Positions 27,887 through 36,011 are shown, counted from the stretch's first letter. The stretch: 64,000 bases of DNA from Radiobacillus deserti (GCF_007301515.1 NZ_CP041666.1:992001-1056000); one strand, 5' to 3'. Translations and numbers: made by a program. Notes: a model not told the origin generated them from the sequence alone.

Positions 27887-27918
27887 GACTGACCGAATGA
27901 AAGGTTCAGTCTTTTTTT
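27887..27918 (+). terminator. terminator after the small charged protein
   Basis: GACTGACC / GGTTCAGTC stem with one bulge, then seven T residues. Confidence 0.75.
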
Positions 27919-27979
27919 CTGTGACAATGTGCTAAAATGATGAAAAAGCGTGGAAAAAAGATGGTAGAGTTAAACCTTC

Positions 27980-28242
27980 CGACCTTTCATCCTACTGGCT
28001 AGAATTAAACCTCATCCATTTCTATTTATAAAGAGTGTTCATGATGGAGAGCCGGAATACTATGCAAGAATTTTTATTATGACGAAATATGAAGGTCAAG
28101 GTTACGGTCAAGAAGCAGCTAGACAGCTTTTTAAGTTATTCAAGGGGATTGGGATGCTGGTCAAACTGAAAAAAACTATCGGGCACAAGACTTTTGAGGA
28201 ATGTTGACTTATAAATTGACGAACGGGACTGTTTTGGAATGA
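27980..28242 (+). pseudogene. GNAT acetyltransferase remnant
   Basis: In one frame the sequence reads RPFILLARIKPHPFLFIKS, then VHDGEPEYYARIFIMTKYEGQGYGQEAARQLFKLF in pieces, the acetyl-CoA-binding part of a GNAT. At about 28148 it shifts to another frame that continues GDWDAGQTEKNYRAQDF, a stop where a Trp codon is expected, then LTYKLTNGTVLE. No intact start or full frame exists. This fills most of the 400-base gap 27879-28331. Confidence 0.7.
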
Positions 28243-28331
28243 ATTGAAAATCGAAAGTCCATTCCATCGTTTCATTGAAATAATAAAATAGTATGATGGA
28301 GGGAAACCGTTACCTAAGGGGGGAGAGCTGT

Positions 28332-28853
28332 TTGGTCCGTAAACCGAGAAGACTGCAACGAATCCATATCATAGGTTCTGTTGGTAGCGGAAAAACGACT
28401 TTGGCGAAAGAACTAAGCAAAAAATTAAAAATTCCACATTATGAACTGGATCAAGTCGTGTGGAATAGAACGAATGTAGGGGATGTTCGGAACAGTATAA
28501 ATGTTCGGGACGAACAGTTTCATCAAATCATCGCATCCGAGTCATGGGTTGTAGAAGGCGTTCATCATGAGTGGATTTATGATGGGTTACAGAAAGCAGA
28601 TATTATCGTGTTTTTAGATGTAAGAATTAAGATGCGAAAGTGGAGGATATGGAAACGATTTGTGAAACAAATACTACGAATAGAACCGTCTCATTATCGG
28701 CCCTCTTTACGTATTTTGCGAAAAATGTTCATTTGGAATAGACAGTTTGAAAAAGAAAATAGACCAGAAATATTAAACATACTAAAAGAATTTAGTCATA
28801 AAACTTGGATCGTATCAAGCAGTGAGGAAATAAAGAAAGCATTATTAAGATAA
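28332..28853 (+). CDS. P-loop kinase-like protein (topology-modulation/FlaR-like)
   Basis: 173 aa if started at TTG 28332, which follows AAGGGGGGAG at normal spacing; an ATG at 28293 would add 13 unlikely residues. Walker A is GSVGSGKTT, followed by LDQVVWN and WVVEGVHHEW, the pattern of small AAA/adenylate-kinase-like proteins often annotated as DNA topology modulation or FlaR proteins. Real function unknown. It lies between decayed genes. Confidence 0.75.
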   Translation: MVRKPRRLQRIHIIGSVGSGKTTLAKELSKKLKIPHYELDQVVWNRTNVGDVRNSINVRDEQFHQIIASESWVVEGVHHEWIYDGLQKADIIVFLDVRIKMRKWRIWKRFVKQILRIEPSHYRPSLRILRKMFIWNRQFEKENRPEILNILKEFSHKTWIVSSSEEIKKALLR

Positions 28854-28862
28854 ATACCCCGG

Positions 28863-29312
28863 CTATGCTTTTCGATTACACCACTTCTTTAAAAGAAATC
28901 CGACCAGTAGACCTGGTATAACTGAGAGCATGGGAAAAAACACCGGTCCGGGAAACCAATTCAAAATGGTAATCTTAGGGGATATCATGAGACCAAAAGT
29001 TACGAAGTACGCAGAGAAAACAAATGGTAGGAACGAATAGTTTTGTGTTCCTCCTCCAGCATCCTTAAAAGCATCCCACATGGAAAAGAAGTACACGCAA
29101 GGATAAAACATTAACCAATCAAAGTTAGCTACTTCTAGTGCATAATGGGTTTCTCCTCTGAAGCTAAAGTAAATCATGGAATTAAATTTGGCATTTACGT
29201 TAATTAAAAACTCTAATAAAATAAACAATATTCCTTTAATATAAGAGTGATTTAAGAGCTGACCAAACCCGGGGAAAGCAACACTCCAAAACAAGACTTC
29301 CTGTGGCTTCAA
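28863..29312 (-). CDS. PGxGQ-type small membrane protein, single domain (copy C)
   Basis: 149 aa: FWSVAFPGFGQLLNHSYIKG, helix, MIYFSFRGETHYALEV, FDWLMFYPCVYFFSMWDAF, then two more helices and a basic end. It is closely parallel to copies A (22211) and B (25297). TTG start with AAGGGG nine bases upstream. The 3' end nearly touches the convergent P-loop gene. Confidence 0.75.
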   Translation of the reverse strand: MKPQEVLFWSVAFPGFGQLLNHSYIKGILFILLEFLINVNAKFNSMIYFSFRGETHYALEVANFDWLMFYPCVYFFSMWDAFKDAGGGTQNYSFLPFVFSAYFVTFGLMISPKITILNWFPGPVFFPMLSVIPGLLVGFLLKKWCNRKA

Positions 29313-29361
29313 TGTTCAGTCCCCTTTCTTTCTTTATCCATACTTATACCTCCAGTTTATA

Positions 29362-29391
29362 AAGGCAAGACGAGTATACTCGTCTTGCCTT
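29362..29391 (-). terminator. 13-bp perfect hairpin
   Basis: AAGGCAAGACGAG / CTCGTCTTGCCTT around a TATA loop, just after the stop of the small minus-strand gene. The T-run on either side is short. Confidence 0.7.
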
Positions 29392-29397
29392 CGTCTA

Positions 29398-29571
29398 TTA
29401 TCGACGATTTTTCACTAAATCAATCGTACCAAGAACAACATGAGCCAATCCAAATCCAAAGATGGTGTTTGCCACCATTTTATTAGAACCTTTTCTTTGC
29501 TTTAGTGCATAGCCGGTTGCTGTTACAGCAGTACCTAGTGCAGTTGGAATCATACCTTCACGTGTTTCCAT
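29398..29571 (-). CDS. small conserved hydrophobic protein
   Basis: 57 aa: METREGMIPTALGTAVTATG, a basic turn ALKQRKGSNK, then a second hydrophobic stretch TIFGFGLAHVVLGTIDLV and KNRR. AAAGGAGG lies seven bases before the ATG. Short proteins of this layout occur in Bacillaceae, sometimes mis-named asparagine synthase; function unknown. It probably spans the membrane twice. Confidence 0.75.
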   Translation of the reverse strand: METREGMIPTALGTAVTATGYALKQRKGSNKMVANTIFGFGLAHVVLGTIDLVKNRR

Positions 29572-29828
29572 ATAAGTTCCTCCTTTAGATGTGATTTTCG
29601 CTCTTTCCTATTGTTTGCTTGGATGCATGAAACCATGTAAACGAAAGGTTATGTAACCGTTTCCAACATCAATTAATAAATGGCAATCCTATCTTGTATT
29701 TGGAAGTCATGGAGAATGGACAACTATAGAGAATACAGTATTACTCGTTGCTGTATGTTTTTCACCTTTTCGATAAGAAAATTATGTTACTATAAAAAAA
29801 GAAGAGGATAATGAAAGGGGAAGACAAC

Positions 29829-30884
29829 GTGAGTACATATCCAAACGTTACTGAAACTAAAGAACTGATTAAGAAGCTTGTTTCTATCCCTAGTCCATCT
29901 GGAAATACGAATAAGGTTATTTCCTTCGTGGAAGCGTATCTACGAGATTTAAACGTAGAAACAACACGCAATCGAAAGGGTGGACTTATTGCAACGCTTC
30001 CAGGTGAAAAGGAAAGCGAGCATCGTATGCTAACAGCGCATGTGGATACCCTTGGAGCGATGGTGAAAGAAATAAAAGCTAACGGCCGCCTTCGACTAGA
30101 TCTTATTGGAGGATTTCGTTACAACTCCATAGAAGGGGAATATTGTGAAATTGAGACTGCATCGGGAGAGATTATTACGGGAACGATATTGATGCACCAA
30201 ACCTCTGTTCATGTATATAAAAATGCAGGAGAAGCTGAGCGAAACCAGGTAAATATGGAAGTTCGACTCGATGCAAAGGTGGAAAATGCAGAGGAAGTTC
30301 GCAAACTTGGAGTAGAAGTGGGTGATTTTGTATCCTTTGATCCAAGAGTTCAGCTTACAGACAACGGATTTATCAAATCCCGTCATTTAGATGATAAAGC
30401 GAGTGTGGGCATTTTACTTCAACTTATCAAAAGAATAAAAGACGAAAATATTGTCCTACCATACACCACGCATTTTCTTATTTCCAATAACGAAGAAATT
30501 GGATATGGTGGAAATTCTAATATCACTCCTGAAACTGTAGAATACCTTGCCGTTGATATGGGGGCAATCGGAGATGGACAATCAACGGATGAATATACGG
30601 TATCCATTTGCGTAAAGGATTCAAGTGGTCCATATCATTATGGGTTAAGAAAGCATCTTGTAGAATTGGCCGCTAAGCATGACATCGGGTATAAATTGGA
30701 TATTTATCCTTTTTACGGTTCCGATGCATCCGCTGCGATTCGAGCAGGACATGATATTGTGCATGGATTAATTGGACCGGGGATTGATTCATCCCATGCA
30801 TTTGAAAGAACCCATGAATCTTCCTTAATTCAGACAGAAAACTTACTATTTCATTATGTTCAAACTCCATTGGTGTCCTATTAA
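29829..30884 (+). CDS. M42-family metallopeptidase
   Basis: 351 aa cytoplasmic aminopeptidase/glutamyl-aminopeptidase-type enzyme of the TET family. AHVDTLG holds the first metal ligands (His, with catalytic Asp two residues on), KSRHLDDKASVG the bridging Asp, NNEEIGYGG the catalytic Glu pair, and DSSHAFERTH the last His. GTG 29829 is chosen because GGGGA lies eight bases upstream; an in-frame ATG at 29811 precedes that site. The 257 bases upstream hold an extended -10 TGTTACTAT (29783-29791) and nothing else seen. Confidence 0.88.
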   Translation: MSTYPNVTETKELIKKLVSIPSPSGNTNKVISFVEAYLRDLNVETTRNRKGGLIATLPGEKESEHRMLTAHVDTLGAMVKEIKANGRLRLDLIGGFRYNSIEGEYCEIETASGEIITGTILMHQTSVHVYKNAGEAERNQVNMEVRLDAKVENAEEVRKLGVEVGDFVSFDPRVQLTDNGFIKSRHLDDKASVGILLQLIKRIKDENIVLPYTTHFLISNNEEIGYGGNSNITPETVEYLAVDMGAIGDGQSTDEYTVSICVKDSSGPYHYGLRKHLVELAAKHDIGYKLDIYPFYGSDASAAIRAGHDIVHGLIGPGIDSSHAFERTHESSLIQTENLLFHYVQTPLVSY

Positions 30885-30905
30885 AGAGACGATAAGGAGG
30901 TAGAC

Positions 30906-31457
30906 ATGTTTACTCACAAGATTGATGAAAATCTTGCTTTAAAGCTTCTTGAACAACAGGATGCGCAACGTGTTTTTGAGTTAATTGAACAATCTAGAGA
31001 GTATTTAAAGCAGTGGTTACCTTGGTTAGACATGACAAAGGATGTTTCGGACACTAGAACTTTTATTAAAGGAACACGAGCAAATTATGTTGAAAATAAA
31101 GGCATGACAGCTGCGATTCTTTATAAAAAAGAAATAGTTGGTATAGCTGGATTTAATGAACTGGACTGGGTGAATCGAAGTGCAGTAATTGGATACTGGT
31201 TAGGAGAACCTTTTGCCGGAAAAGGGATTATGACGAAGGTTGTACACGCGTTAGTTGATCTAGCATTTTCTGAATTGAAAATGAATCGTATCGACATACG
31301 AGTCGCAAGCGAGAATAGAAGAAGTAGAGCAATTCCTGAAAAGTTAGGTTTCTCCATAGAAGGCACGTTAAGGCAAGCAGAATGGCTCTATGATCATTTT
31401 GTGGATCATGTGGTATATAGTATGTTAGCAGAGCAATGGAAACGAAACGATAAGTAA
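30906..31457 (+). CDS. RimJ/RimL-type GNAT acetyltransferase (YdaF-like)
   Basis: 183 aa, equal to YdaF. The block YWLGEPFAGKGIMTKVVHALVD (in two halves) is the RimL-type acetyl-CoA site, followed by IRVASENRRSRAIPEKLGF. AAGGAGG lies before the ATG; 21 bases after the M42 gene, so co-transcription is likely. Substrate unknown; relatives acetylate protein N-termini or polyamines. Confidence 0.88.
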   Translation: MFTHKIDENLALKLLEQQDAQRVFELIEQSREYLKQWLPWLDMTKDVSDTRTFIKGTRANYVENKGMTAAILYKKEIVGIAGFNELDWVNRSAVIGYWLGEPFAGKGIMTKVVHALVDLAFSELKMNRIDIRVASENRRSRAIPEKLGFSIEGTLRQAEWLYDHFVDHVVYSMLAEQWKRNDK

Positions 31458-31490
31458 AAAGAGGGTTAGTGACTAACTAGCTCTCTTTTG
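31456..31490 (+). terminator. terminator of the M42-GNAT pair
   Basis: AAAAGAGGGTTAGT can pair with AACTAGCTCTCTTTT around GACT, with one small bulge, and ends in a T-tract. Confidence 0.65.
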
Positions 31491-31626
31491 CGTGACAAGA
31501 TTCGTTGAAAATTCTTTAATTGGTTGACAATAAGTTTGATATCTACAAAATAAGGGTAATTATTGCTATAATAATGTCGAAAACCTCCATTACATATGAA
31601 TATTTATTTGGAAAGGGACTATTTCT

Positions 31627-32901
31627 ATGGCAGAAACTAAAGGTAGAGAGATAACGGTGTCTCAAGATAGACTTTCTCAAGGCGGTCATATTTTATATAC
31701 GTATAGTGACCATGAAAAATACCTTCGCAATGCTACGAACTTCATTGAAGAAGGGATACAACTTGGCCATGGAATTATTTTTGTGGATTCACAACATAAC
31801 CAACAACTCATTTGGAAGTATCTATTAAAAAATGGTATTGAGCAAGAGGATATAGACTCCATAGTTTTTAAAAACGTTGAAAACTTTTATAGGAAAACGG
31901 CAGCGGACACCTCTTATCATTTTGCGAAAGTACTACAAGAAGTCGGTGGTCATAAAATTGTTCGAACATGGGGCGTAGCGGATACGGATGTTTTAGATGA
32001 ACAAGAACTTTATCTTTATGAAGAAGATTGTAACAGGCACGTGAAAGATAAAGGAATCATCTCTGTTTGTGTATTTAATGCTCAAAAGCTTTCTACCAAA
32101 ACTTGTATAAGATTGTTAGAATCCCATGATTATTACATGACAGATAGTCAGATTGTTCCCACCCAGATTTATCGAACCAATCAATATGAGGTCCCATCCA
32201 TCGTGGAACAAATCAATATTGAAAAATCAGCGGAGGAAGATTTGATTCGATCTGAGCAATTATCCTTTGCAGGACAGCTCGCCGCTGGAATATGCCATGA
32301 AATACGAAATCCTTTGACTACCATAAAAGGTTTTTTTCAATTTATTAAAGAAATGGACCATAAAGAGGAAAAGTACTTTGATGTGATTGATGAAGAATTA
32401 AATCGCATTGAAAAAATCACAACGGAACTATTGTTGCTTGCTAAACCAAATTCTGAATCTCGCTCCAAACAAAATTTGGTCGAACTTGTGGAAAATGTTC
32501 AAATGTTACTTAGTACGCAAGCGGTGTTGAAGGAAATTTCTATTGAAACGATTTTCCTTGATGAAGAATTAATCATTGATTGTGATGTTTCAAAAATAAA
32601 ACAAGTGCTCATCAATTTAATAAAAAATGCAATAGAAGTAATGGACAGAGGGACCATTACGATTACTGCGAAGCGAAGTGGCAATATGGCATTACTTTCG
32701 ATAGCTGATGAGGGACCAGGGATGTCCCAAGAGCACATTCAAAAAATTGGGGAGCCCTTCTTTACAACAAAGGAAAAAGGAACAGGATTAGGACTTATCA
32801 TCTGTCTAAACATCATAAAAAACCATAATGGCAAAATGAACATAGAAAGTGAATTGGGGGAAGGGACTACCTTTAAAGTCTCCTTACCGTTAGTACAGTA
32901 G
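31627..32901 (+). CDS. MEDS-domain histidine kinase, orphan
   Basis: 424 aa, soluble. Residues about 15-175 form a MEDS (DcmR-type) sensory domain (HILYTYSDHEKYLRNATNF, FVDSQHN, VCVFNAQKLS). Then comes HisKA with His224 in GICHEIRNPLT and a full HATPase (NLIKNAIEV, DEGPGM, GTGLGL). No response regulator is nearby. In spore-formers orphan kinases with this HisKA sequence (HEIRNPLTTIKGF) commonly feed the Spo0F phosphorelay, so it may be a sporulation-entry kinase; this is inference. Confidence 0.88.
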   Translation: MAETKGREITVSQDRLSQGGHILYTYSDHEKYLRNATNFIEEGIQLGHGIIFVDSQHNQQLIWKYLLKNGIEQEDIDSIVFKNVENFYRKTAADTSYHFAKVLQEVGGHKIVRTWGVADTDVLDEQELYLYEEDCNRHVKDKGIISVCVFNAQKLSTKTCIRLLESHDYYMTDSQIVPTQIYRTNQYEVPSIVEQINIEKSAEEDLIRSEQLSFAGQLAAGICHEIRNPLTTIKGFFQFIKEMDHKEEKYFDVIDEELNRIEKITTELLLLAKPNSESRSKQNLVELVENVQMLLSTQAVLKEISIETIFLDEELIIDCDVSKIKQVLINLIKNAIEVMDRGTITITAKRSGNMALLSIADEGPGMSQEHIQKIGEPFFTTKEKGTGLGLIICLNIIKNHNGKMNIESELGEGTTFKVSLPLVQ

Positions 32902-32902
32902 C

Positions 32903-33424
32903 TTAGGGCTTGGACAAAATCTCCAGCCCTTCTTTATTATCATAAAAGATGTGTTCTAATTTAACAGTTTCTTCTATTGTAATCCTTCCAAATGAGTATT
33001 GGCTTTGTCTTCGCTTGTCGGTCGCAGAACCAGGATTGAACATCGTTACACCGTGGAGTACGTTATGTACAGGAATATGAGAATGCCCAAAAATAATAAT
33101 ATCTACTTCCTCGTCTTTAAATGCTTCGTAAGCTCTTTTCTCCGTGGTCTTACCTTGACCATGTCCGTGTACGACACCAATGTTCACCCCGTTACATTCT
33201 AATAACTGTTTCCAGCCTAGTGCTTTGACAAGGCTAGGTTCATCTACATTACCGGCAACCCCTACAACTTTTATTTCCTTTTGCAAAAAACGGAGTACTT
33301 CTATCGTTTGCCAGTCGCCTGCATGAATTAATAAATCTGCTTCTCTAATGGCATCGATTAATGGGGACGGGATGTGGAAGCCTCTTTTTGGTATATGTGT
33401 ATCTGAGATAACAATAATACGCAT
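32903..33424 (-). CDS. YfcE/YsnB-type metallophosphoesterase
   Basis: 173 aa. Calcineurin-like motifs in order: ISDTHIP, HAGDW, GNVD, VVHGHG and FGHSHIP, all metal ligands present. Family members are small Mn/Ni phosphodiesterases. ATG preceded by AAAAAGGAGA on the minus strand. It converges on the kinase with one base between stops. Confidence 0.9.
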   Translation of the reverse strand: MRIIVISDTHIPKRGFHIPSPLIDAIREADLLIHAGDWQTIEVLRFLQKEIKVVGVAGNVDEPSLVKALGWKQLLECNGVNIGVVHGHGQGKTTEKRAYEAFKDEEVDIIIFGHSHIPVHNVLHGVTMFNPGSATDKRRQSQYSFGRITIEETVKLEHIFYDNKEGLEILSKP

Positions 33425-33513
33425 GTTACATGTCTCCTTTTTATAAGTAACGGAAGGATATAAGAGATTTTTACCGAAATATTAGGTATATTATAATGGA
33501 AGGAGAGGTTCAG

Positions 33514-33948
33514 TTGAATCGTATTAATTTAATTGCATTAGGCGTTCGTGACATGAAAGTTTCTGTTTTATTTTATCGTGACGGATTAGGGTTTTCCACC
33601 TCGGAAACTGCAGAAAGCCCATCTATCGTTTTTTTTAATAATGCAGGTACAAAGCTGGAGTTGTATCCATTAGAATTGTTGGTGAAGGATATTAATGAAG
33701 AAAATCCCCCGGAAGTTCGCAATGGGTTTACCGGAATCACTCTTGCTTATAATGCGAAATCAAAGGAAGAGGTAGATGAAGTCATTCAACGGGCGGAAAG
33801 GGCAGGAGGTAAGATTGAAAAGAAACCTCAGCATGTGTTCTGGGGTGGATATAGTGGATACTTCTCAGATCCTGATGGATACATGTGGGAGGTTGCGTAT
33901 TCCGAACACTGGAAATTTGATGACCAAGATATGCTTATTATTGAATGA
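33514..33948 (+). CDS. VOC-family (glyoxalase-like) protein
   Basis: 144 aa. Two beta-alpha-beta-beta-beta modules with metal ligands plausibly in NLIALGVRD, KLELYPLE, FTGITLAYN and YMWEVAYS. TTG 33514 is chosen because GGAAGGAGAGG lies just upstream; the in-frame ATG at 33496 precedes that site. Could be an antibiotic-binding or dioxygenase-type VOC protein; function not assigned. Confidence 0.8.
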   Translation: MNRINLIALGVRDMKVSVLFYRDGLGFSTSETAESPSIVFFNNAGTKLELYPLELLVKDINEENPPEVRNGFTGITLAYNAKSKEEVDEVIQRAERAGGKIEKKPQHVFWGGYSGYFSDPDGYMWEVAYSEHWKFDDQDMLIIE

Positions 33949-33971
33949 GGAAGGCCTATGCCTTCCTCTCA
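33946..33971. terminator. hairpin between convergent genes
   Basis: GAGGAAGGC / GCCTTCCTC stem overlapping both stop codons; no T-run, so it is a weak terminator. Confidence 0.5.
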
Positions 33972-34712
33972 GTGCTCATAGATCATTTTCCGTGTCATTC
34001 CACCATCTATAATTATATTTTCTCCTGTAATAAAGTCATTGCGAGGATCGGTTAAAAAGATACATGCTCTGGCGACATCATCTGGCTTGCCTACACGGTT
34101 TGCTGGGTGTTGTCTATGATCTACCGAACGCAATGCGTCATAATCTCCTGTTTCAATCCATCCGGGACTAATCGCATTTACTCGAATACCGTCTTCTGAC
34201 AACGACAATGCTAATGCGTGCGTCAATGCAGAAATTCCTCCCTTAGAAGCGGCGTAGGCTTCCGAGTTTGGTTCGGACATAAATGCTCGTGTGGAAGCTA
34301 TATTAATAATGGATCCGCCAATCTTGTTGTGTCTCATGACTTTTGCGACTTCTCTAGAGAAGACGAAAGCTCCACGTAAATTGGTATTTATGACATCATC
34401 CCATTCTGCTACAGTGAGGTCATAGACGTTGTGGAACGCAGAAACTCCTGCATTATTAATAAGGATATTTATATGTCCGAAGAGGGTTTGTACTTCCTCA
34501 ACACAGTTGATAATTTCCTGTGGACTACGCACATCAATCTGAAAAAATCTTGCGTCTCCACCCTGTTGATAGATTGTCTGTACGGTCTTTTCTCCGGCCG
34601 TTCTATCCTTATCTACTACTGCCACTTTTGCTCCTTCTGCCGCATAGGCAATGGCAATGGATTTACCGATCCCGTTACCAGCTCCTGTTACAATGACTAT
34701 TTGATTAACCAC
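33969..34712 (-). CDS. short-chain dehydrogenase/reductase
   Basis: 247 aa, classical SDR: TGAGNGIGKSIA (cofactor), NNAGVS, catalytic Ser in INIASTRAF, YAASKGG (Tyr and Lys), and the C-terminal ITGENIIIDGGMT of 3-oxoacyl-ACP/glucose dehydrogenase-like members. Asp in VVDKDRT suggests NAD rather than NADP. Substrate unknown. Confidence 0.88.
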   Translation of the reverse strand: MVNQIVIVTGAGNGIGKSIAIAYAAEGAKVAVVDKDRTAGEKTVQTIYQQGGDARFFQIDVRSPQEIINCVEEVQTLFGHINILINNAGVSAFHNVYDLTVAEWDDVINTNLRGAFVFSREVAKVMRHNKIGGSIINIASTRAFMSEPNSEAYAASKGGISALTHALALSLSEDGIRVNAISPGWIETGDYDALRSVDHRQHPANRVGKPDDVARACIFLTDPRNDFITGENIIIDGGMTRKMIYEH

Positions 34713-34786
34713 AGTTGCAACGATCCCCTTTTTTGTTTTCTAACTATTATATCAGGAAACATGGGTTGCAGAAAATCCATGGTTCT

Positions 34787-35494
34787 TTAATGAACGGTAT
34801 CTTGTTTAAAATCAATATACAATGAACCATCCTTTTGAATTTCTGCATAAAATACGTCGGATACATCTTCCGCACCGGCTTTTTGGAGTTCTCCTTGTAA
34901 CCATTCCTCATCCATATTAAGTTTGTCCAGGTTTACATAGTTTATTTTTCCACTTGATACTACCTCCGTCGACATCGGGTAAACGGGTTTTTTCTCGGAT
35001 GATACCTTCATATCGGATTTTGAAACATTTTGCTTGGATTCCTTTTTCATCACAGAAAGTTTTCCATTCGTTTCAAAGATAGCATACTCAACATCTTTAA
35101 TCGAAAATACCTTTTTTTGTCTCAATAATGCATTCAGTGCATCAATATCCAACCGAACTTTTCGCATTTCTTGTTCCATAATTTGTCCGTTTTTAATGAC
35201 GATTCGAGGCTGACCTTCAATGACTGTCCTTGCTTCTTTTTTGGATCTAATGTCAAGGAAATCCATAAGTAAGGTGAATGCACTCCAACCTACTAATGCT
35301 AATACACCATTTCGAATAGACAGTGTATTGTTTATTACCAAGGAACCTCCAATCGTACCGATTGAAATCGCAGAAATGAAATTAAAGAATGTCATCTGGC
35401 TAATTTCTTTTCTTCCCATAATGCGAGCTAAAACTAATAAAGTGACGAATGCAATACTAGCCCGAACAGCAAGTTCAATTAATCCCATTTTCAA
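34787..35494 (-). CDS. DUF421 (YetF/YkjA-type) membrane protein
   Basis: 235 aa: three N-terminal helices (about 8-80, with ARIMGRKEISQMTFFNF, the family hallmark) and a cytoplasmic two-part domain (VIEGQPRIVIKNGQI, RKVRLDIDALNALLRQK, IKDVEYAIFETNGKLSV). A 45-residue Lys/Ser-rich insertion separates it from the last segment GSLYIDFKQD. AAAGGAGG precedes the ATG. Members are spore or envelope membrane proteins of unknown role. Confidence 0.88.
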   Translation of the reverse strand: MKMGLIELAVRASIAFVTLLVLARIMGRKEISQMTFFNFISAISIGTIGGSLVINNTLSIRNGVLALVGWSAFTLLMDFLDIRSKKEARTVIEGQPRIVIKNGQIMEQEMRKVRLDIDALNALLRQKKVFSIKDVEYAIFETNGKLSVMKKESKQNVSKSDMKVSSEKKPVYPMSTEVVSSGKINYVNLDKLNMDEEWLQGELQKAGAEDVSDVFYAEIQKDGSLYIDFKQDTVH

Positions 35495-35627
35495 AACCTC
35501 CTTTTGCTACTAGTTTGTCTACTATTGCATTTTTCATGCCCTCTAAAAGTAGAAGTCTGAAGTTAAATCCGACTAAAGGCTGAGCGAAGTTCAACCTCTT
35601 TGCCGTTATGGAAAACGTCAGGCTGTC

Positions 35628-35633
35628 TATAAT
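35628..35633 (+). promoter_or_regulatory. -10 box candidate for the micro-ORF operon
   Basis: TATAAT, 32 bases before the first micro-ORF start. No good -35 at 16-18 bases, so another sigma factor or an activator is possible. Confidence 0.4.
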
Positions 35634-35664
35634 AAAGGTATCGAAAGGAAGAGGAGGAAAAAAC

Positions 35665-35718
35665 ATGCTGAATGAATTTGAAATTATGCGAGATATGAAT
35701 GACCGTCGCCCAAGGTAA
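35665..35718 (+). CDS. micro-ORF 1 of three tandem homologous peptides
   Basis: 17 codons: MLNEFEIMRDMNDRRPR. GAGGAGG (35651-35657) lies seven bases before the ATG. The peptide repeats the pattern of the next two micro-ORFs: [LM]NE[FY]E[IL] then a variable middle and [DE]RRP[KR]. The Arg-Arg-Pro triplet is encoded CGT CGC CCA here and by other synonymous codons in its sisters, which suggests selection on the peptide. Function unknown. Confidence 0.7.
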   Translation: MLNEFEIMRDMNDRRPR

Positions 35719-35743
35719 TTGTGATGAAAGAAGGTGATAGGAA

Positions 35744-35794
35744 ATGAATGAATACGAAATTGAGTATATGATGCAAGAACGTCGACCGAAGTAA
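35744..35794 (+). CDS. micro-ORF 2 of three tandem homologous peptides
   Basis: 16 codons: MNEYEIEYMMQERRPK. AAGGTGAT lies at normal spacing before the ATG. Starts 25 bases after micro-ORF 1 ends. Arg-Arg-Pro is encoded CGT CGA CCG. Acidic at the N-terminus and basic at the C-terminus, it could form a short amphipathic helix. Confidence 0.7.
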   Translation: MNEYEIEYMMQERRPK

Positions 35795-35815
35795 AATGAA
35801 AATGGGGGTATCATG

Positions 35816-35866
35816 ATGAATGAATTTGAACTGTTATATGAAATCCATGATCGAAGACCGAAATGA
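35816..35866 (+). CDS. micro-ORF 3 of three tandem homologous peptides
   Basis: 16 codons: MNEFELLYEIHDRRPK. The second of two adjacent ATGs is chosen because GGGGG lies seven bases upstream and the length then equals micro-ORF 2. Arg-Arg-Pro is encoded CGA AGA CCG. A possible further 8-codon frame with its own GGAGG (35905-35931, MVCIMSIN) follows but does not share the pattern. Confidence 0.7.
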   Translation: MNEFELLYEIHDRRPK

Positions 35867-35929
35867 CTTCTATATAGGACATTTAATTAATGGAGGATCG
35901 AATCATGGTATGTATAATGAGTATAAATT

Positions 35930-35970
35930 AAAAGTCTCTTCTAACATTCGTTGAAAGAGACTTTTGTTTT
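35930..35970 (+). terminator. terminator of the micro-ORF operon
   Basis: AAAAGTCTCTT / AAGAGACTTTT perfect 11-bp stem with a 14-base loop, then GTTTT. Confidence 0.85.
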
Positions 35971-36011
35971 GCGTTAATCATAATCCTTTCCGTTTCGTGA
36001 AAACTACCTGT

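Noticed and set aside
33492..33497. TATAAT just ahead of the VOC gene as its promoter
   Set aside because: Transcription from it would begin within or after the ribosome site, so it is unlikely to be the working promoter.
35504..35566. 20-codon minus-strand frame overlapping the DUF421 start
   Set aside because: Ribosome site is too close to its start and it mainly covers the DUF421 gene's own translation signals.
35905..35931. Fourth micro-ORF (MVCIMSIN) after the trio
   Set aside because: Has a ribosome site but is only eight codons and lacks the shared peptide pattern.
35964..36011. Start of the DoxX-like remnant upstream at 35964
   Set aside because: It lies inside the terminator of the micro-ORF operon and lacks any ribosome site; the membrane protein begins near 36012.
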